This document shows, piece by piece, positions 5,449-7,094 of a DNA stretch of 7,094 nucleotides. This stretch comes from Candidatus Omnitrophota bacterium (GTDB lineage Bacteria > Omnitrophota > Gorgyraeia > Aquiviventales > Aquiviventaceae): NCBI GenBank assembly GCA_016206725.1, contig JACQRA010000152.1, positions 1 through 7,094 of the forward strand, read 5' to 3'. Made by a program: the position numbers and the translations under genes. The notes under the pieces are model-generated. The model was not told the origin of the DNA and made no database searches. It was given only the letters and a program-made list of their open reading frames with translations. How positions within the stretch are numbered: the first letter of the stretch is position 1; each line of letters starts with the position of its first letter.

Positions 5449-7050
5449 ATGCTCGCTCGCCTTCGCAGCTTCGCCGTCGTCGGCCTCGAGGCCGTGCCGG
5501 TTGAGATTGAAGTCGACAGCGGACAAGGCCTCCCCGGCCTGACAATCGTCGGCCTGCCCGATCAAGCGGTCAAAGAAGCCCGCGAACGGGTTCGCAGCGC
5601 CATCCGCAACAGCCAGTTTCAATTCCCTGACAGTCGGATCACGGTGAACTTGGCTCCCGCCGATGTGAAGAAAGAAGGCGGCTCCTTCGATCTCGCGATC
5701 GCCCTTGGTGTGCTCGCCTGCTCCGACCAACTGGACCCCGCTGCCCTTGGCGGGATCATTGCCGTCGGCGAGCTCGCGTTGGACGGAACCCTTCGGCCAA
5801 CGCCGGGGATCCTCCCGATCGTCATGGCGGCAAGAACGAGACGCTCGATGACCATCCTGGTGCCTTCGGCGAACACCTCAGAGGCTGCCGTCGTGAAGGA
5901 GATCAGTGTCGTGCCGGTGAAGAGCCTGCGCGAAGCCGTGGAGCATCTCGCCGGCACGGTACCGGTCGCCATGGCATCCAACAGCTCATTCCTGCTCAAA
6001 AGCCGCGTGAACCGGTATGCGGTGGACTTCGCCGATGTCAAAGGTCAGCTGGTGGCAAAACGAGCGCTTGAGATCGCGGCGGCCGGAGCCCACCATGTCT
6101 TGATGATCGGCCCGCCAGGCTCCGGCAAATCCATGCTGGCCCAGCGCCTGCCCACCATTCAACCCGACCTCACGGTGGAGGAGGCGCTGGAAACCACCGC
6201 GATTCACAGCGTCATGAATCTGCTCTCGAGCAGGCAACCGCTCATCACGCAACGACCCTTCCGTGCTCCGCACCACACCAGCTCCGCCGTCTCGCTCATC
6301 GGTGGAGGACCGGCCCCACGACCGGGGGAAATTTCGCTGGCCCATCATGGTGTGCTGTTCCTTGATGAATTGCCTGAGTTCCACCGTGACGTCCTGGAGA
6401 GCCTGCGACAGCCCCTTGAGGACGGTCGGGTGAGCGTCGCGCGCGCCAAACGGGCGGTCGTCTTTCCTTCGCGATTCACGCTGGTCGCCGCGATGAACCC
6501 CTGCCCCTGCGGACATCTCACCGATTCCCGCCGGCGCTGCCGCTGCACCCACGCGCACATCCAGCGCTATCTGGCGAAGATTTCCGGGCCGCTGCTCGAC
6601 CGGATTGATTTGCATATCGATGTCCCGGCGGTGCCGTTTGACACGTTGAGCCATCGCGCGGAGGGAGAATCGTCCGTCTCGATCAAGTCGCGGGTGGTCA
6701 AGGCCCGCGCCCTCCAACGCCGACGCCTGAAACCGCACGGGTTGTTCGCCAACGCGCAGATGCGCCATCGCGAAATCCAGAAACTGTGCGTGATCACGGA
6801 TGAGGCGAGGACGCTGCTGAAGACGGCCATGGAGGAGTTGTCGCTCTCCGCCAGGTCCTATGACAAGATCCTCAAGATCGCCCGCACGATCGCCGACCTC
6901 GCCCAGGCCGACAGACTCTCGTCTGCCGGCACTCCCGTCGCCCACCCACCTCCGGGGGGTAGCCGGGCTCGGTCGCACGACCTCATTCAGACCGAGCACC
7001 TCGCCGAGGCGATTCAGTATCGCTCCCTCGACCGGCACTTATGGGTGTGA
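5449..7050 (+). CDS. comM: ComM/YifB family Mg-chelatase-like AAA+ ATPase
   Basis: 533 aa against a usual ~505-510. The order is an N-terminal ChlI/Lon-C-like domain (1 to about 170; MLARLRSFAVVGLEA, GLPDQAVKEARERVRSAI), the AAA+ core (about 190-395) and the Mg-chelatase C domain (about 410-530). Key residues seen: Walker A GPPGSGKS (221-228), Walker B VLFLDE (302-307), sensor-1 Asn350, the four-cysteine cluster CPCG...CRC (352, 354, 364, 366) likely to bind metal, and LLDRIDLH (382-389). The end, AEAIQYRSLDR (519-529), is typical. Family role: a hexameric helicase that drives branch migration of incoming single strands during natural transformation. It is not a chelatase. An extra stretch of about 24 residues sits at 489-512. 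The start fits the family N-terminus although no Shine-Dalgarno is visible. Confidence 0.95.
   Translation: MLARLRSFAVVGLEAVPVEIEVDSGQGLPGLTIVGLPDQAVKEARERVRSAIRNSQFQFPDSRITVNLAPADVKKEGGSFDLAIALGVLACSDQLDPAALGGIIAVGELALDGTLRPTPGILPIVMAARTRRSMTILVPSANTSEAAVVKEISVVPVKSLREAVEHLAGTVPVAMASNSSFLLKSRVNRYAVDFADVKGQLVAKRALEIAAAGAHHVLMIGPPGSGKSMLAQRLPTIQPDLTVEEALETTAIHSVMNLLSSRQPLITQRPFRAPHHTSSAVSLIGGGPAPRPGEISLAHHGVLFLDELPEFHRDVLESLRQPLEDGRVSVARAKRAVVFPSRFTLVAAMNPCPCGHLTDSRRRCRCTHAHIQRYLAKISGPLLDRIDLHIDVPAVPFDTLSHRAEGESSVSIKSRVVKARALQRRRLKPHGLFANAQMRHREIQKLCVITDEARTLLKTAMEELSLSARSYDKILKIARTIADLAQADRLSSAGTPVAHPPPGGSRARSHDLIQTEHLAEAIQYRSLDRHLWV
6913..6984 (+). other. In-frame insert in the comM C-terminal region
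   Basis: Residues 489-512 interrupt what is normally a direct join between the IADL helix and the IQxEHLAEAIQYR helix. The insert is rich in Pro, Gly, Ser and Arg. Its DNA holds a GC-rich hairpin at 6944-6960 (ACCCACC-TCC-GGGGGGT, six of seven pairs). A short CGAC occurs at 6909-6912 and again at 6978-6981. The boundaries are estimated from memory of the family, not from an alignment. Confidence 0.6.
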
Positions 7051-7063
7051 TCTCTTGAGAACC

Positions 7064-7081
7064 CACGACTCGGTGGTCGTG
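7064..7081 (+). terminator. Short hairpin downstream of comM, weak terminator candidate
   Basis: CACGAC-TCGGTG-GTCGTG forms six perfect pairs, 13 bases after the comM stop. Only a poor T-rich tract follows (TTGTG), so it may just be a hairpin in the leader of the next gene. Confidence 0.25.
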
Positions 7082-7088
7082 TTGTGCT

Positions 7089-7094
7089 GGAGGA
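7089..7094 (+). promoter_or_regulatory. Probable Shine-Dalgarno of the next gene
   Basis: GGAGGA forms the last six bases of the window. A + strand gene probably starts within about ten bases beyond the edge, close behind comM and possibly co-transcribed with it. Confidence 0.45.

Noticed and set aside
5986..7038. Long open frame of 350 codons on the - strand, opposite comM
   Set aside because: It is antisense to a clearly conserved gene, has no recognisable domain, and is an expected by-product of GC-rich codon third positions.
5374..7083. TGGTCGTGTT repeated at 5374 and 7074, flanking comM
   Set aside because: The ten-base match does not extend on either side and gives no sign of a mobile element or att pair.

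Overview
The window is about 7.1 kb of GC-rich, gene-dense bacterial chromosome holding seven complete protein genes, one complete tRNA gene and one tRNA gene cut by the window edge. The genes (NfeD/slipin pair, AccA, LysM L,D-transpeptidase, DUF212 divergent PAP2 protein, ComM/YifB) are those of a Gram-negative type, non-parasitic bacterium. A member of Nitrospirota or a similar high-GC lineage would fit, but this is an impression from gene content and style, not a demonstrated assignment. Nothing looks like a prophage, plasmid, CRISPR locus or classical insertion sequence.

Left block, + strand (1-2406): the 3' part of tRNA-Ala(GGC), then seven bases later nfeD (membrane serine protease), then a slipin/stomatin gene. 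NfeD and slipin form a well-known two-gene membrane unit in which the NfeD protease is thought to act on the slipin C-terminus. The slipin stop codon lies in the left arm of a 72-bp inverted-repeat element made of degenerate GTGATTNN octamers. A tRNA-Leu(CAA) gene without an encoded CCA follows it.

Middle block, - strand (2412-5345): four closely packed genes read leftwards in the order coiled-coil membrane protein, DUF212 protein, TPR-like/LysM/YkuD L,D-transpeptidase, accA. Gaps of 11, 19 and 3 bases suggest one operon joining peptidoglycan cross-linking and envelope functions to the first committed step of fatty-acid synthesis. accA ends five bases from the 3' end of the oppositely oriented tRNA-Leu. 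The best terminator candidate for the operon is the antisense strand of the tRNA 5' end, a GC hairpin followed by six Us.

Right block, + strand (5449-7050): comM/yifB, encoding a hexameric AAA+ branch-migration helicase used in natural transformation. It is divergent from the four-gene operon. The 103-bp gap between them carries back-to-back promoters whose -10 elements overlap on the same bases. ComM has an extra stretch of about 24 residues, Pro/Gly/Ser/Arg-rich, close to its C-terminus. The window ends in a strong Shine-Dalgarno sequence, so another + strand gene probably starts just outside.

I did not find a clearly new multi-gene system. The most interesting items are the octamer palindrome at the end of the slipin gene, the shared-symmetry divergent promoter, the antisense-tRNA terminator candidate, and the in-frame insert in ComM.
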